Made by a program: the position numbers and the translations under genes. DNA of 64,000 nucleotides from Acinetobacter pseudolwoffii (GTDB lineage Bacteria; Pseudomonadota; Gammaproteobacteria; Pseudomonadales; Moraxellaceae), in NCBI RefSeq assembly GCF_002803605.1, contig NZ_PHRG01000004.1, positions 186,001 through 250,000 of the forward strand, given 5' to 3'. This document shows, one piece after another, positions 42,727 through 52,832 of the stretch (its first letter is position 1; every line of letters begins with the position of its first letter). The notes beneath the pieces were generated by a model, which worked only from the letters and a program-made list of their open reading frames with translations, ran no database searches and was not told the DNA's origin.

Positions 42727-44217
42727 ATGTCTTTTGCCAAAATTTATACGCGAGGCTTGCTTGGCCTGCACGCGCCTTTAATTGAAGTCGAGGTTCATGT
42801 CAGTTCCGGCATGCCTTCACTCACGATTGTGGGGCTTCCTGAAGCCGCAGTCCGGGAAAGTAAAGACCGGGTGCGTTCTGCCATTTTAAATAGTGGCTTT
42901 CAGTTTCCGACCAAACGCCTGACCATTAATCTGGCTCCAGCAGATCTACCGAAAGATGGTTCGCGTCTGGATTTACCGATTGCTTTAGGTATTTTGGTCG
43001 CCTCCGGACAGCTTCCGGAAAACTGCACCGATGATCTTGAGTTTATTGGAGAATTGGCTCTCGATGGTCAACTTCGCCCAGTCGCAGGGATCCTGAGCAT
43101 TGCGATTGCCTGTCAACATGATCAGCATCAACTGATGCTGCCGGGTCCGAATGCACAAGAAGCCTGCCAACTCCCGGACTTTAAGGTCTTTGCTGCCAAT
43201 CATCTAAAAGAGGTCTGTGAGCATCTTGCTCAGACGCAGTGCTTAGCAGAAATACAAACCATTCCAGTCGATACCAACCATTTTTATAAATGTGATCTTG
43301 CCGATGTCAAAGGCCAATTGCGGCCACGGCGTGCACTGGAAATTGCAGCAGCGGGTGGCCATTCCCTGCTGTTTCGAGGACCACCGGGGACAGGAAAAAC
43401 CTTACTCGCATCTCGATTAGCCAGTATTTTACCGCCTTTAAAAACTCAGGAAAATCTGGAAGTTGCCAGTATTTATTCAGTCGCCAATGCCAATCATCCT
43501 TTTGGCCAGCGGCCGTTTCGAGCACCGCATCATACCGCTTCTGCGGTTGCATTGGTCGGTGGCGGCTCACACCCCAAACCGGGTGAAATTACGCTGGCGC
43601 ATTTGGGCGTGTTATTTCTGGATGAATTGCCTGAATTTGATCGAAAGGTACTGGAAGTTTTGCGCCAGCCTCTTGAAGCCAAAGAAATTGTGATTTCACG
43701 TGCATCACGTCAGATCACTTTTCCAGCCAATTTTCAGCTGGTGGCTGCCATGAATCCTTGCCCATGCGGTTATGCTTTTAATCAGGATATTCGCTGCCAG
43801 TGTTCGCCTGACAGTATCAAGCGCTATCAGAACCGGATTTCAGGGCCGCTGCTGGATCGGATTGATTTACATATTGATGTACCGCCCTTACAGGCGCATG
43901 AGTTACAGGATAACCAGCCGACAGAGGACTCTGAAACGGTCAGACAACGCGTGATAGCAGCTTATGAGATTCAGATGCAACGGCAAAATAGCTTGAATAT
44001 GAGTTTGAGTCCAAAGCAGCTAGAACATTATGCTGGCTTGGATCAGACTGCCCAGAATATGCTTGAACTGGCTCAACAAAAACTGAATTTATCCGCACGT
44101 GGCTATCATCGGGTATTACGGGTGGCACGTACTATTGCTGATTTAAATCAAAGCACAGAAATCCAGAGTCAGCATCTGTCTGAAGCTTTGTCTTATCGGG
44201 GACAGCAACAGATCTAA
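42727..44217 (+). CDS. comM: YifB/ComM family AAA+ ATPase (Mg-chelatase-like)
   Basis: The 496-residue protein has an N-terminal Lon-like domain (residues 1-165), then the AAA+ Mg-chelatase domain with Walker A GPPGTGKT near residue 218 and Walker B LFLDELPEF, and a C-terminal helical domain (YHRVLRVARTIADL). A four-Cys loop CPCGY...CQCSP lies in between. ComM is a hexameric helicase that promotes branch migration during natural transformation, which fits competent Acinetobacter. The terminator at 44228-44252 ends it. Confidence 0.93.
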   Translation: MSFAKIYTRGLLGLHAPLIEVEVHVSSGMPSLTIVGLPEAAVRESKDRVRSAILNSGFQFPTKRLTINLAPADLPKDGSRLDLPIALGILVASGQLPENCTDDLEFIGELALDGQLRPVAGILSIAIACQHDQHQLMLPGPNAQEACQLPDFKVFAANHLKEVCEHLAQTQCLAEIQTIPVDTNHFYKCDLADVKGQLRPRRALEIAAAGGHSLLFRGPPGTGKTLLASRLASILPPLKTQENLEVASIYSVANANHPFGQRPFRAPHHTASAVALVGGGSHPKPGEITLAHLGVLFLDELPEFDRKVLEVLRQPLEAKEIVISRASRQITFPANFQLVAAMNPCPCGYAFNQDIRCQCSPDSIKRYQNRISGPLLDRIDLHIDVPPLQAHELQDNQPTEDSETVRQRVIAAYEIQMQRQNSLNMSLSPKQLEHYAGLDQTAQNMLELAQQKLNLSARGYHRVLRVARTIADLNQSTEIQSQHLSEALSYRGQQQI

Positions 44218-44227
44218 ATCAACAGAT

Positions 44228-44252
44228 AAAAAGCGACCTGAGGTCGCTTTTT
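44228..44252. terminator. Bidirectional terminator between comM and the TorF-like gene
   Basis: AAAAAGCGACC and GGTCGCTTTTT form an 11-bp perfect stem around TGA, with T-runs on both strands, closing two converging transcripts. Confidence 0.9.
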
Positions 44253-44264
44253 ATCTGGAGGAAA

Positions 44265-44996
44265 TTAGAAGCTGTAAGCCAACCCGAAGACCACTTTATT
44301 ATTTTGTTTTACATCATTACGATCATAACCACCCAGAATATAATTCATGCTTGCCGTTACGCCTGTATCGGCAAGCGGCTTGCTTAAACCGATATCAAAA
44401 TGACGGAAGCCAAAGCTTTCAGTTGAGTCAGGAATATAATCACCACTTTCTTTATAAATATACAAACCCAGTGCGGTATCCAGGCTAAAATCATGAGGTA
44501 AGGCATAGCTATAGCTGCCTTTGAGGTAGGTATCGCCAGTATTGCCCCAAGCGGTATCTTCCAAAAGTGTTTGAGCGCTTATACCGAAATCTTTGTAGCT
44601 CAGACCTAACATGGTTTCAAAGCCATTCGAGTCTGTATTTCCGACATCATAGTAATAATAGTAAGTTAGACCGATGGTATAAGCCAAATCTTCATTGATT
44701 GAACCGTTATAACCTGCATAAAAGTTATTTTCGAATTCGCTACCATTATCGCTGCCATAATCTAGGGTTGAACCCCACCATCCTGCATAAAAACCAGAGG
44801 CATGGTTATAATCGAGCCCACCTTGTAATGTCGCGCCTTTATTTTCAGGTACATTGGTGATACCACGCAAGTTATAGCTCGAAAGTACGCCAATATTTCC
44901 AGAGAATGTATGTTCCGATGCAGGTTCATCTGCAAAAGTAAAAGTAGATGCAGCACCCAACACAGCAACGGATAAGGCTTTTAAAATTAGTTTCAT
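44265..44996 (-). CDS. TorF-family putative outer membrane porin
   Basis: The 243-residue protein has a signal peptide (MKLILKALSVAVLGAASTFTFA) and then alternating beta strands rich in Gly, Tyr and Asn, ending in Phe (GLAYSF), the outer membrane insertion signal. The first strands, GNIGVLSSYNLRGIT, and the segment FYAGWWGSTLDYG are typical of the TorF (TIGR02001) family of small porin-like proteins. The substrate is unknown. A GGGGAG lies 8 nt before the ATG at 44996; a start at 45011 would spoil the signal peptide. Confidence 0.85.
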   Translation of the reverse strand: MKLILKALSVAVLGAASTFTFADEPASEHTFSGNIGVLSSYNLRGITNVPENKGATLQGGLDYNHASGFYAGWWGSTLDYGSDNGSEFENNFYAGYNGSINEDLAYTIGLTYYYYYDVGNTDSNGFETMLGLSYKDFGISAQTLLEDTAWGNTGDTYLKGSYSYALPHDFSLDTALGLYIYKESGDYIPDSTESFGFRHFDIGLSKPLADTGVTASMNYILGGYDRNDVKQNNKVVFGLAYSF

Positions 44997-45607
44997 TATA
45001 TGGCTCCCCAAGACCGTCCTCAGACGTTTTTATGATCATTTATTGCACTCGGGATAAACTTTGCAAAAGCTATGCCAATCGAGAAAGAAATACAAATGAG
45101 CTAAAAATAGAAAAATACTTTCTACTTTAATTATTTGATTTAAAACTAAAAAATAGAATATTTAAAATACCTTTACGCTGGATAATTCATTCTCAAAATG
45201 TTTTTCAATACTCTCTTATTGTTTTTTTAAACAATATATATTTATTTACATATTGCCTCTTTTTAACCCCATTTCCATATTGATTAAAATTTATGCTAAA
45301 AAACAGTGCATCATCACCACTCTTGATCTTGTTGTAGAATTTTAACTTTAAAAAAGTAAATAGACTGAACAGTTCTAGGATGAAGATGCTTAAGCTCATT
45401 ATTTTGATATTTAAATATAATATTGTTTTTAATAAATTTTATATGATAGATAAAAAAATACACCACTTAATATTCAATCAGATTCTTATGTAATCTGTAA
45501 AAAATCTTAACTTTAGTGGAATATGCTCAATAAAAAATGACATTTTTTCAGCAATTCTTATACAATTCCTAAAAATTCCGATCAATTTGTATAAGGCTCT
45601 CTCCCCA
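44997..45607. other. AT-rich intergenic spacer between two porin genes
   Basis: About 600 bp with many A and T runs lie between the divergent TorF-like and OprD-like genes, far richer in A+T than the surrounding genes. It should hold both promoters. A 64-codon minus ORF (45205-45399) is low-complexity and Lys/Phe-rich without a ribosome site, so I do not call it. No repeat, tRNA or transposon trace is visible. Such spacers often bind H-NS-like silencers; this is only an inference. Confidence 0.6.
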
Positions 45608-46930
45608 ATGCAAAATTCAAAAAAATTAATGTTGGCAGTTTTGATTCAGGCTGCTTTGGTTTCATCTGTATATGCAAATGAACAAAGTGAAGCAAAAGGC
45701 TTTGTTGAAGGCGCTGAAGGAACAGTTTTATTCCGTACTGGTTATTTGCACCGTGATAAGAAAAATGGTGTAGCAGATACTAGCTCATTCGCTCAAACTG
45801 CGATTGTTAAGCTGGATTCCGGTTTTACTCAAGGTACAGTAGGCTTTGGTGCCGGTATTATTGGTGATGCTTCATTCAAGTTAGGTGAAAATGCACATGC
45901 GGGGAATAATATGATTCCTCGCGAAACATTAAACGGTGAAAAAAATACTGGCGATACCTATGACCATTGGGCTCGTGGTGGTGCATATGTCAAAGCACGC
46001 GTATCGAATACGACAGCTCTCTATGGTACTCAAGTTTTAGACCTACCTGTGCTTGCAAGTAATACTGCACGTTTAGTTCCTGAATATTTTGAAGGCTTAT
46101 TAGTTACAAGTAATGAAATTGATAATCTGAGTTTAACGGCGGGTAAATTCACCAAGAACCAATATTCTGATCAAATTAATTCAGATGGTCGTGAATTGGA
46201 TCGTGCTGTAGTTTGGGGTGCAAAATACACCTTTAATGATGACTTAAATGCATCTTATTATGGTGTTGACGTTAAAGATAAATTAGATCGTCATTATGCC
46301 AATGTAAACTATACCCATGGCTTAAAAGATGATGCATCTTTAAAACTTGATGTAAGTGGCTACCATACGAAATTTGATAAAAATGCATCTACATATTCAG
46401 CGACAGGCAATGTTGCCGAAAATTACGCTAGTACCGGTGTTGCTGGTGTAGAAAAAACCAATGATATTTGGGCAGTATCTGGAACATACAATAAAGATGT
46501 TCATAATGTAATGCTTGCATATCAACAAAACTTTGGCGATGTCGGTTATGACTATGGTAGCAATGCTGACGGTGGTCAAAGTATCTATCTTCCTAACTCA
46601 TATCTTTCTGACTTCATTGGTAACGATGAAAAATCAGTTCAGCTTCAATACAGTTACAACTTTAAAAATCACGGTTTAGCAGGTTTGAACTGGACGACTG
46701 CATATGTGTATGGCTGGGATATCAATGTAAATAACTCAGACAAAGATGGCCAAGAACGTGAGTTCTTTAACCAGGTGAAATACACTGTTCAATCTGGTTT
46801 TGCGAAAGATGCAAGCTTGCGTTTACGTCATTCTTATTACCGTGCAAGTGATAACTACCAAGCTGGTAACTACATCGGTGACACGAATGAATGGCGTATC
46901 TGGTTAGACATTCCTGTGAAATTATTCTAA
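45608..46930 (+). CDS. OprD-family outer membrane porin
   Basis: The 440-residue protein starts with a signal peptide (LMLAVLIQAALVSSVYA) and has the layout of OprD/OccD channels: an early GFVEGAEGTVLFRTGYLHRD strand, the substrate-loop region LPVLASNTARLVPEYFEG with NTARLVP, a central YSDQINSDGRELDRAVVWG, and a C-terminal strand ending WRIWLDIPVKLF. These porins pass amino acids or small carboxylates; the substrate is not predictable here. Codon use is unusually A/T-biased with few rare codons, which fits high expression. The ATG at 45608 is preferred over 45587. A strong terminator follows. Confidence 0.9.
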   Translation: MQNSKKLMLAVLIQAALVSSVYANEQSEAKGFVEGAEGTVLFRTGYLHRDKKNGVADTSSFAQTAIVKLDSGFTQGTVGFGAGIIGDASFKLGENAHAGNNMIPRETLNGEKNTGDTYDHWARGGAYVKARVSNTTALYGTQVLDLPVLASNTARLVPEYFEGLLVTSNEIDNLSLTAGKFTKNQYSDQINSDGRELDRAVVWGAKYTFNDDLNASYYGVDVKDKLDRHYANVNYTHGLKDDASLKLDVSGYHTKFDKNASTYSATGNVAENYASTGVAGVEKTNDIWAVSGTYNKDVHNVMLAYQQNFGDVGYDYGSNADGGQSIYLPNSYLSDFIGNDEKSVQLQYSYNFKNHGLAGLNWTTAYVYGWDINVNNSDKDGQEREFFNQVKYTVQSGFAKDASLRLRHSYYRASDNYQAGNYIGDTNEWRIWLDIPVKLF

Positions 46931-46951
46931 TTCACTCGAAGTTTAAGCCAT

Positions 46952-46981
46952 AAAAAACCTGCACAATGTGCAGGTTTTTTT
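46952..46981. terminator. Bidirectional terminator between OprD-like porin and ppa
   Basis: AAAAAACCTGCAC pairs with GTGCAGGTTTTTT around AAT. T-runs on both strands close the porin (plus) and ppa (minus) transcripts. Confidence 0.9.
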
Positions 46982-47030
46982 TTAATTTAAGCTCTAAACG
47001 TTTAAAGACTTAAACCGACAGGCAAAGCAG

Positions 47031-47567
47031 TTATTTGTTTGCTTCTGCATATGCAGCAATTGAGTCCAGTACTTCTTGTTTCGCAACATCCGCACCTTCC
47101 CAACCGCTTAATTTAACCCATTTTCCAGGCTCTAAGTCTTTGTAGTGCTGGAAGAAATGTTCAATCTGGCTAATCAACAATGGCGGAAGATCAGTATATT
47201 CCTGAATATCTTTGTAGATTGGAGTCAATTTGTCGTGTGGAACTGCAACCAGTTTCGCATCAACACCACCATCATCTTCCATGTTCAGTTTACCAACAGG
47301 ACGGCAACGGATCACAGAACCTGGCTCTACTGGGTGTGGCGTTACAACCAATACGTCAAGTGGATCACCATCAAGAGAAAGTGTATTAGGTACATAACCG
47401 TAGTTTGCTGGGTAGAACATTGCTGTACCCATGAAACGGTCTACGAATAATGCATCAGAATCTTTATCAATTTCGTATTTGATCGGTGCTGCATTGGCAG
47501 GAATTTCGATAATGACATAGATGTCGTTTGGCGCATCTTTACCCGCTGGGATATTGCTGTAGCTCAT
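47031..47567 (-). CDS. ppa: Inorganic pyrophosphatase (family I)
   Basis: The 178-residue enzyme hydrolyses pyrophosphate to drive biosynthesis. It shows [38 protein letters not shown] with the catalytic Asp residues and the signature DGDPLDV, then [13 protein letters not shown]. The length matches the bacterial hexameric type (about 175). The ATG at 47567 (MSYSNIPAG) gives the conserved N-terminus. The longer frame to 47612 is unlikely. Confidence 0.96.
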   Translation of the reverse strand: MSYSNIPAGKDAPNDIYVIIEIPANAAPIKYEIDKDSDALFVDRFMGTAMFYPANYGYVPNTLSLDGDPLDVLVVTPHPVEPGSVIRCRPVGKLNMEDDGGVDAKLVAVPHDKLTPIYKDIQEYTDLPPLLISQIEHFFQHYKDLEPGKWVKLSGWEGADVAKQEVLDSIAAYAEANK

Positions 47568-47689
47568 AGCATCACTCTTTAACAAGTTATATCTTTTAAA
47601 AAACCGCGACAATTATAACGGTTTTTAAAGAAATTTTTGGATTTTAAAATATCGAACTGTAAATATGTCCGCGAACTGTAATTGATTGC

Positions 47690-48088
47690 TTAAACGATCT
47701 TGATGATCAGCAGCAATAAAGCCACAGGACATAAGATTGAAAGCAGCCAGACGATCGAACGTAAAGTCGCCCAGTTGGCCAGATAACAAATGCCGTACAA
47801 CACACGAAATACCAGATAGGCTATCCCGAAGGTCATGACCAGGGTTTGAGGAACCACCATATATTCAGCCATTAAAATAGCGGCAATAAACAATGGTAAA
47901 CTTTCAAAACTATTTTGTTGAACCGCATTGGCACGGCTCGAGAGCCCGGTTGATTTTGCTAAAAACTCTCGTGGGTTCTGATTGTCTTTTGCGCTAAAGC
48001 CTGCCGATTTCTTTGCAATCAAAGTAAATACATAAGGCAAAAGACAAGCGGCTAAAATGAGATAAATCACCCCACTAATGCTGTGCAT
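47690..48088 (-). CDS. MAPEG family membrane protein
   Basis: The 132-residue protein has four hydrophobic segments and the MAPEG motif NAVQQNSFESLPLFIAAI followed by FRVLYGICYLANWATLRS. MAPEG includes glutathione-linked enzymes and eicosanoid synthases, but bacterial members are mostly uncharacterised membrane proteins. It is single-copy, divergent from the small membrane protein at 48189, and lies upstream of ppa on the same strand. Confidence 0.82.
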   Translation of the reverse strand: MHSISGVIYLILAACLLPYVFTLIAKKSAGFSAKDNQNPREFLAKSTGLSSRANAVQQNSFESLPLFIAAILMAEYMVVPQTLVMTFGIAYLVFRVLYGICYLANWATLRSIVWLLSILCPVALLLLIIKIV

Positions 48089-48188
48089 CTGTTTTTTCTC
48101 ATGAAAATTTTATATCTATCATAGCATGGTGTTTCGTGAATAAATTTTGTTAAATAGAGTGTTTTTTATTACTTAAGAAGGATTCACT

Positions 48189-48569
48189 ATGGTCGCGCCT
48201 GAGCAAAATGAAATGTTCGATGTCCTCGATAAACAGCGCCAGCATCAACGTCAAGTGGATCGCGTATTAAAAATCGTGCTGCCGATTGTGGCTTTTTTGA
48301 TGGCCGTGATTTGTGCCAATATGAATATCTGGTCGCCGATCTTTAGCTTTGCCATTTTATGGATTGCCTTTTATGCCGTCGGCATCAAGCGCATGCCAAT
48401 CTGGCACTGGGTGGTAGCCATTTTGGTCTATTGTGTGGTCGACAATATTCTGAGTTATGGCAACTTTAACCAGACAGGATTTACCCGCCAATTTGGCACC
48501 ATGTTTATTTTTCTGGGAGTAGTCGGTGTAGGACGTCCTTATTTTGACCGCTGGCTCATGAAAAAATAA
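48189..48569 (+). CDS. Small membrane protein of unknown function
   Basis: The 126-residue protein has a basic N-terminus (KQRQHQRQVDRVLK) followed by about four hydrophobic helices. It has no recognisable domain. AAGAAGGA lies upstream of the ATG at the usual distance. It stands alone between divergent MAPEG and convergent fadD, ended by the shared terminator at 48582-48609. The function cannot be read from sequence. Confidence 0.7.
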   Translation: MVAPEQNEMFDVLDKQRQHQRQVDRVLKIVLPIVAFLMAVICANMNIWSPIFSFAILWIAFYAVGIKRMPIWHWVVAILVYCVVDNILSYGNFNQTGFTRQFGTMFIFLGVVGVGRPYFDRWLMKK

Positions 48570-48581
48570 AAACCTGCAAAT

Positions 48582-48609
48582 AAAAAAAGCGCCATCAAGC
48601 GCTTTTTTT
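48582..48609. terminator. Bidirectional terminator between the small membrane protein gene and fadD
   Basis: AAAAAAAGCGC and GCGCTTTTTTT form an 11-bp stem around a 6-nt loop, with A- and T-runs for both strands. Confidence 0.85.
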
Positions 48610-48619
48610 AATATCGAGT

Positions 48620-50296
48620 TTAAGCTGTTTTACGTAAATCTTTACGCAGGATTTTACCCACGTTCGATTTCGGTAATTCGTCCATAAACTCCACATAGCG
48701 TGGACGTTTATAACCGGTCAGATTTTCTTTAGCGAAGGCCAAGACTTCTTCTGTGGTCAAAGACGGATCTTTTTTCACAACAAACAGTTTCGGTACTTCA
48801 CCAGATTTTTCATCTGGCACACCAATCGCAGCCACTTCCAGTACTTTTGGATGGGTTGCAACAACTTCTTCAATCTCAGATGGATACACGTTAAAACCAG
48901 ACACTAAAATCATGTCTTTTTTACGGTCTACGATTTTCACATAACCACGTGAATCCATGACACCGATATCACCAGTACGGAAGAAGCCATTAACCATGAC
49001 TTTTTCAGTTTCGTCTGGGCGGTTCCAGTAGCCTTTCATGACCTGAGGACCACGGATTGAAATTTCACCTTGCTCACCCAGTGCAACTTCATTGCCGTCA
49101 TCATCCAGAATCGCCACTTCAGTTAATGGCAATGGAATACCGATGGTGCCACTGAATTCTTCAGAAGCAGGCGGGTTTGCCGTTGCAACCGGAGAGGTTT
49201 CAGACAAGCCATAACCTTCAACAATATTGGTTCCAGTGAGCTTTTTCCATGCTGCTGCTGTAGAAGGAAGTACCGCCATACCGCCGCCCATCGCCATTTT
49301 CAATTTGCTATGATCAAGCTGTTTGAACTCTTCATTGTTCACCAGCGCATTGAATAGTGTATTCACTGCCGGGAAGAAAGTCGGCTGGTATTTACGTAGT
49401 TCCTTCATCACCGCAGGAAGATCACGCGGATTCGGAATCAGGACGTTGGCCTGACCTTTATACATGCCATAAAGTGCGCACACCATGAATGCAAAGATAT
49501 GATAAAGCGGCAAGGCACAGAAAATACGGTCATCTGGCTGGCCATCTTGTGCACCAAACTTACTCTGGAAGATCCCGTCACACTGCAACATATTCGCAAC
49601 CAGGTTACGATGTGTCAGTTCAGCCCCTTTCGATACGCCGGTAGTACCACCAGTATATTGTAGAACCGCGGTATCGCTCAGGCTCAACTCAGGACGTTTG
49701 TAATTGCTCGGGCTAATTTTATTTAATGCCGTATTGAATTTCACGTGGCCTGGAATGTCCCAAGCTGGAATCTGCTTACGCACAGAACGCAAGACAAAGT
49801 TCACCAGAGTTCCTTTCAAAGCACCCAGCATATCGCCTACAGAAGCAATAACCACATGTTTTACCGGGGTTTTACCCAGAATCGCTTGGTAAACAGAGGC
49901 AAAGTTCTCAATAATCACCAGGACTTCAGAACCTGAGTCATTAAGTTGATGCTCAAGTTCACGCGAAGTATAAAGTGGATTGACGTTGACCAGTACCAAC
50001 CCTGCGCGGAAAACCCCAAGTGCCACGACCGGATACTGAAGAACGTTTGGCATCATCACCGCCACACGTGAACCTTTTGCCAACCCCAAGCTTTGTAAAT
50101 ACGTTGCAAACTTACGGCTCGCCTCTTCCAGATCATTGAAAGTCATGGCCTTATCCATAAAGATAAAGGCATCACGCGAACCAAATTTTTGGAAATTACG
50201 TTCAAAAACATCGACTAGAGAAGTATTCTCTGCCGGTAATTCTACTGTTTCCGGAATCCCTGTCTTTTGGTATTCAGCCAACCAAATTTTTTCCAT
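48620..50296 (-). CDS. fadD: Long-chain fatty acid--CoA ligase FadD
   Basis: The 558-residue enzyme activates long-chain fatty acids to acyl-CoA via an acyl-AMP. The AMP-binding motif YTGGTTGVSKGAELTH, the central GYGLSETSPV and the C-terminal VDRKKDMILVSGFNVYPSEIE with GKILRKDLR are all present. It matches FadD in length. The ATG at 50296 (MEKIWLAEY) has GGAGAG about 9 nt upstream; a start at 50335 adds 13 unconserved residues. It supplies beta-oxidation. Confidence 0.95.
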   Translation of the reverse strand: MEKIWLAEYQKTGIPETVELPAENTSLVDVFERNFQKFGSRDAFIFMDKAMTFNDLEEASRKFATYLQSLGLAKGSRVAVMMPNVLQYPVVALGVFRAGLVLVNVNPLYTSRELEHQLNDSGSEVLVIIENFASVYQAILGKTPVKHVVIASVGDMLGALKGTLVNFVLRSVRKQIPAWDIPGHVKFNTALNKISPSNYKRPELSLSDTAVLQYTGGTTGVSKGAELTHRNLVANMLQCDGIFQSKFGAQDGQPDDRIFCALPLYHIFAFMVCALYGMYKGQANVLIPNPRDLPAVMKELRKYQPTFFPAVNTLFNALVNNEEFKQLDHSKLKMAMGGGMAVLPSTAAAWKKLTGTNIVEGYGLSETSPVATANPPASEEFSGTIGIPLPLTEVAILDDDGNEVALGEQGEISIRGPQVMKGYWNRPDETEKVMVNGFFRTGDIGVMDSRGYVKIVDRKKDMILVSGFNVYPSEIEEVVATHPKVLEVAAIGVPDEKSGEVPKLFVVKKDPSLTTEEVLAFAKENLTGYKRPRYVEFMDELPKSNVGKILRKDLRKTA

Positions 50297-50447
50297 AATG
50301 CCCATCTCTCCAATCATAATCCTTAGTGTTTTCAACTGTTTTTTTCAATATCACACACCATTTTTAGACTTGTATATGTGCAATATTGCATCCATCTTGT
50401 TGAATCGTTGTTCATATATAACGTATTTTACAGGATGGATGCTAGTC

Positions 50448-52667
50448 TTATCTTTGAATCAACAGTTTATTTGCTTTTTGATATCCGCGTGGTAAAAGCT
50501 GTCCTTTTGCACCGCGCTTGCCGATATATTTCTGCAAATCATCCCCTTTTAATTTTAACTGCTGTTGTCCTGCAAGCACTTGAATTATTTCATCAAGCTT
50601 CAATATTGTCATGGACAAAATTTGATCACCACCTTCAAGTTGTATCAATTTATTTCCTTTACCTTTGTTCAATACAGGCAATTCTGCCAAATCGACAATC
50701 AACAGGCGTCCTGCTGAACTGAGCAGTGCAACATGCGTGGCATCTTCGAGTGGCTGCAGGCTCATGACTTGCGCCCCATCGGATAAGTTCAGGAAGGCCT
50801 TCCCTGCTTTGGCATTGGTATCCAGCTGCTTGGCCTGCGTTTTAAAACCATAGCCCTTGTTACTCAGCGCCAGGACTTCCGTCTCATCCTCTGCAACAAA
50901 GACCTGTTTAAAACCGATGCCGCTGGCAGGTGATAATTTTGAACTTAAAGGTTCACCCAGACCACGCGCCGATGGCAGGTTATTGATTGGCAAGGCATAA
51001 CTACGTCCCGATTCATCCAATACATAGACACGCTGATTGGATTTGCCCTGTGCATGGCTGAGATATTGATCACCGGCACGGAAATTCAGATTTTCAGCGT
51101 CAACATCATGGCCTTTGGCACAGCGAATCCAGCCAGCTTCCGACAAAATAACGGTCACAGGATCGGCTGGTAACATTTCATTTTCATTAATCGCAGCAGC
51201 TTCGGCACGTTGCACCAGTGGCGAACGGCGATCATCGCCAAATTTCTTGGCATCATCTTTCAGTTCATTGATGATCAGCGCTTTTAAAGATTCCGGATTG
51301 GCCAGCTGTTCACGAATCACCGCAGCCTTCGCTTCCAGCTCGTCCTGCTCACGGCGCATTTCCATTTCTTCAAGCTTGGCCAAATGACGCAATTTCAGCT
51401 CCAGAATGGCTTCGGCCTGAATCTCATCAATGCCAAAGCGTTCCATTAACACGGGCTTGGGCTGATCTTGTTCACGAATAATCTGAATCACTTCATCGAT
51501 ACTCAAGTAGGCAATGATCAGCCCCCCCAGAATATGCAGGCGTTTTTCGATTTTGTTCAGATGATATTGCAGACGACGGGTCACCGTGGTTTTACGGATC
51601 TCGATCCATTCCAGTAAAATGCGACGAATCGATTTCACCTGTGGACGGCCATCAGCACCAATCATATTCATGTTGACACGGTAGCTCGATTCCAGATCAG
51701 TGGTGGCAAATAAATGACTCATCACCGCTTCGGCATCAATCCGGTTAGAACGCAATACAATCACTAAACGGGTTGGATTGGCATGATCCGATTCATCCCG
51801 TACATCGCTGACCAAAGGCAGTTTCTTGGCCTGCATCTGGTCGGCAATCTGGGTGATGATTTTGGAGCCTGAGACCTGATATGGCAGTTCGGTAATCACA
51901 ATTTCATTTTTATCGACGGTATAGACCGCGCGCATACGATAACTACCACGACCTGTGACCTGAATTTTTAACAGTTCAGCAGGTGGGGTAATAATTTCTG
52001 CTTTGGTCGGCAAGTCCGGCGCAGGAATATATTCTGAGATTTTTTCATCGGTCAGATTCGGGTTACGAATCAGGGCAATGGTGCCTTTAATCACTTCACG
52101 CAGGTTATGCGGCGGAATGTCGGTGGCCATACCGACGGCGATTCCCGTTGTACCATTTAAGAGAATATTCGGTACACGTGCCGGCAAGTTCACCGGCTCT
52201 TTCATCGAACCGTCAAAGTTGTCCTGCCAGTCACAGGTACCCTGACCCAGTTCAGACAGTAACAGTTCACTGTACTGAGACAGTTTGGCTTCGGTATAAC
52301 GCATTGCGGCAAAAGACTTCGGATCATCGGGTGAGCCCCAGTTGCCCTGTCCTTCAATAAACGGATAACGATAGCTAAACGGCTGTGCCATCAGCACCAT
52401 GGCTTCATAACAGGCCGAGTCACCATGCGGATGATATTTACCCAGTACGTCACCGACGGTACGTGCAGATTTCTTTGGTTTGCTGGTCCATTTCAGGCCC
52501 AGCTCACTCATGGCATAGACAATACGACGCTGTACCGGTTTCAGGCCATCACTGATGTGCGGTAATGCCCGATCCATAATCACGTACATGGCGTAATTCA
52601 GATAAGCTTGTTCGGTAAATTCTGCTACGGAGCGGTTTTCTGTCGCATGATGCGCAAGGCTTGTCAT
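50448..52667 (-). CDS. parC: DNA topoisomerase IV subunit A
   Basis: The 739-residue protein is a type IIA topoisomerase A subunit: winged-helix domain, the catalytic Tyr124 in [11 protein letters not shown], tower and coiled-coil region, and a C-terminal beta-pinwheel (about 500-720). The quinolone-resistance region reads [12 protein letters not shown], with Ser84 and Glu88 unchanged, so this copy has the drug-sensitive residues. ParC rather than GyrA is indicated by the short pinwheel domain and by the SER-GLU context. ParC with ParE unlinks daughter chromosomes. parE is not in the window. Confidence 0.95.
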   Translation of the reverse strand: MTSLAHHATENRSVAEFTEQAYLNYAMYVIMDRALPHISDGLKPVQRRIVYAMSELGLKWTSKPKKSARTVGDVLGKYHPHGDSACYEAMVLMAQPFSYRYPFIEGQGNWGSPDDPKSFAAMRYTEAKLSQYSELLLSELGQGTCDWQDNFDGSMKEPVNLPARVPNILLNGTTGIAVGMATDIPPHNLREVIKGTIALIRNPNLTDEKISEYIPAPDLPTKAEIITPPAELLKIQVTGRGSYRMRAVYTVDKNEIVITELPYQVSGSKIITQIADQMQAKKLPLVSDVRDESDHANPTRLVIVLRSNRIDAEAVMSHLFATTDLESSYRVNMNMIGADGRPQVKSIRRILLEWIEIRKTTVTRRLQYHLNKIEKRLHILGGLIIAYLSIDEVIQIIREQDQPKPVLMERFGIDEIQAEAILELKLRHLAKLEEMEMRREQDELEAKAAVIREQLANPESLKALIINELKDDAKKFGDDRRSPLVQRAEAAAINENEMLPADPVTVILSEAGWIRCAKGHDVDAENLNFRAGDQYLSHAQGKSNQRVYVLDESGRSYALPINNLPSARGLGEPLSSKLSPASGIGFKQVFVAEDETEVLALSNKGYGFKTQAKQLDTNAKAGKAFLNLSDGAQVMSLQPLEDATHVALLSSAGRLLIVDLAELPVLNKGKGNKLIQLEGGDQILSMTILKLDEIIQVLAGQQQLKLKGDDLQKYIGKRGAKGQLLPRGYQKANKLLIQR

Positions 52668-52832
52668 AACAACCTATAGTCCTAAATAATTCGTTTTTGT
52701 ATCAATGTTTCTTATGCTATGTCGCGGCTGGGGATGACACAAGAGCATCAAGTGCCTCAGCGCGACAATTTGTGTCTTATGGCCTAAAAATATCTACTTT
52801 ATAGACCCTAAGCAACTAAAAATTCATCAAGT

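Noticed and set aside
45205..45399. 64-codon ORF in the AT-rich spacer
   Set aside because: Low-complexity Lys/Phe/Ile-rich sequence, no ribosome site and no recognisable domain; expected by chance in AT-rich DNA.
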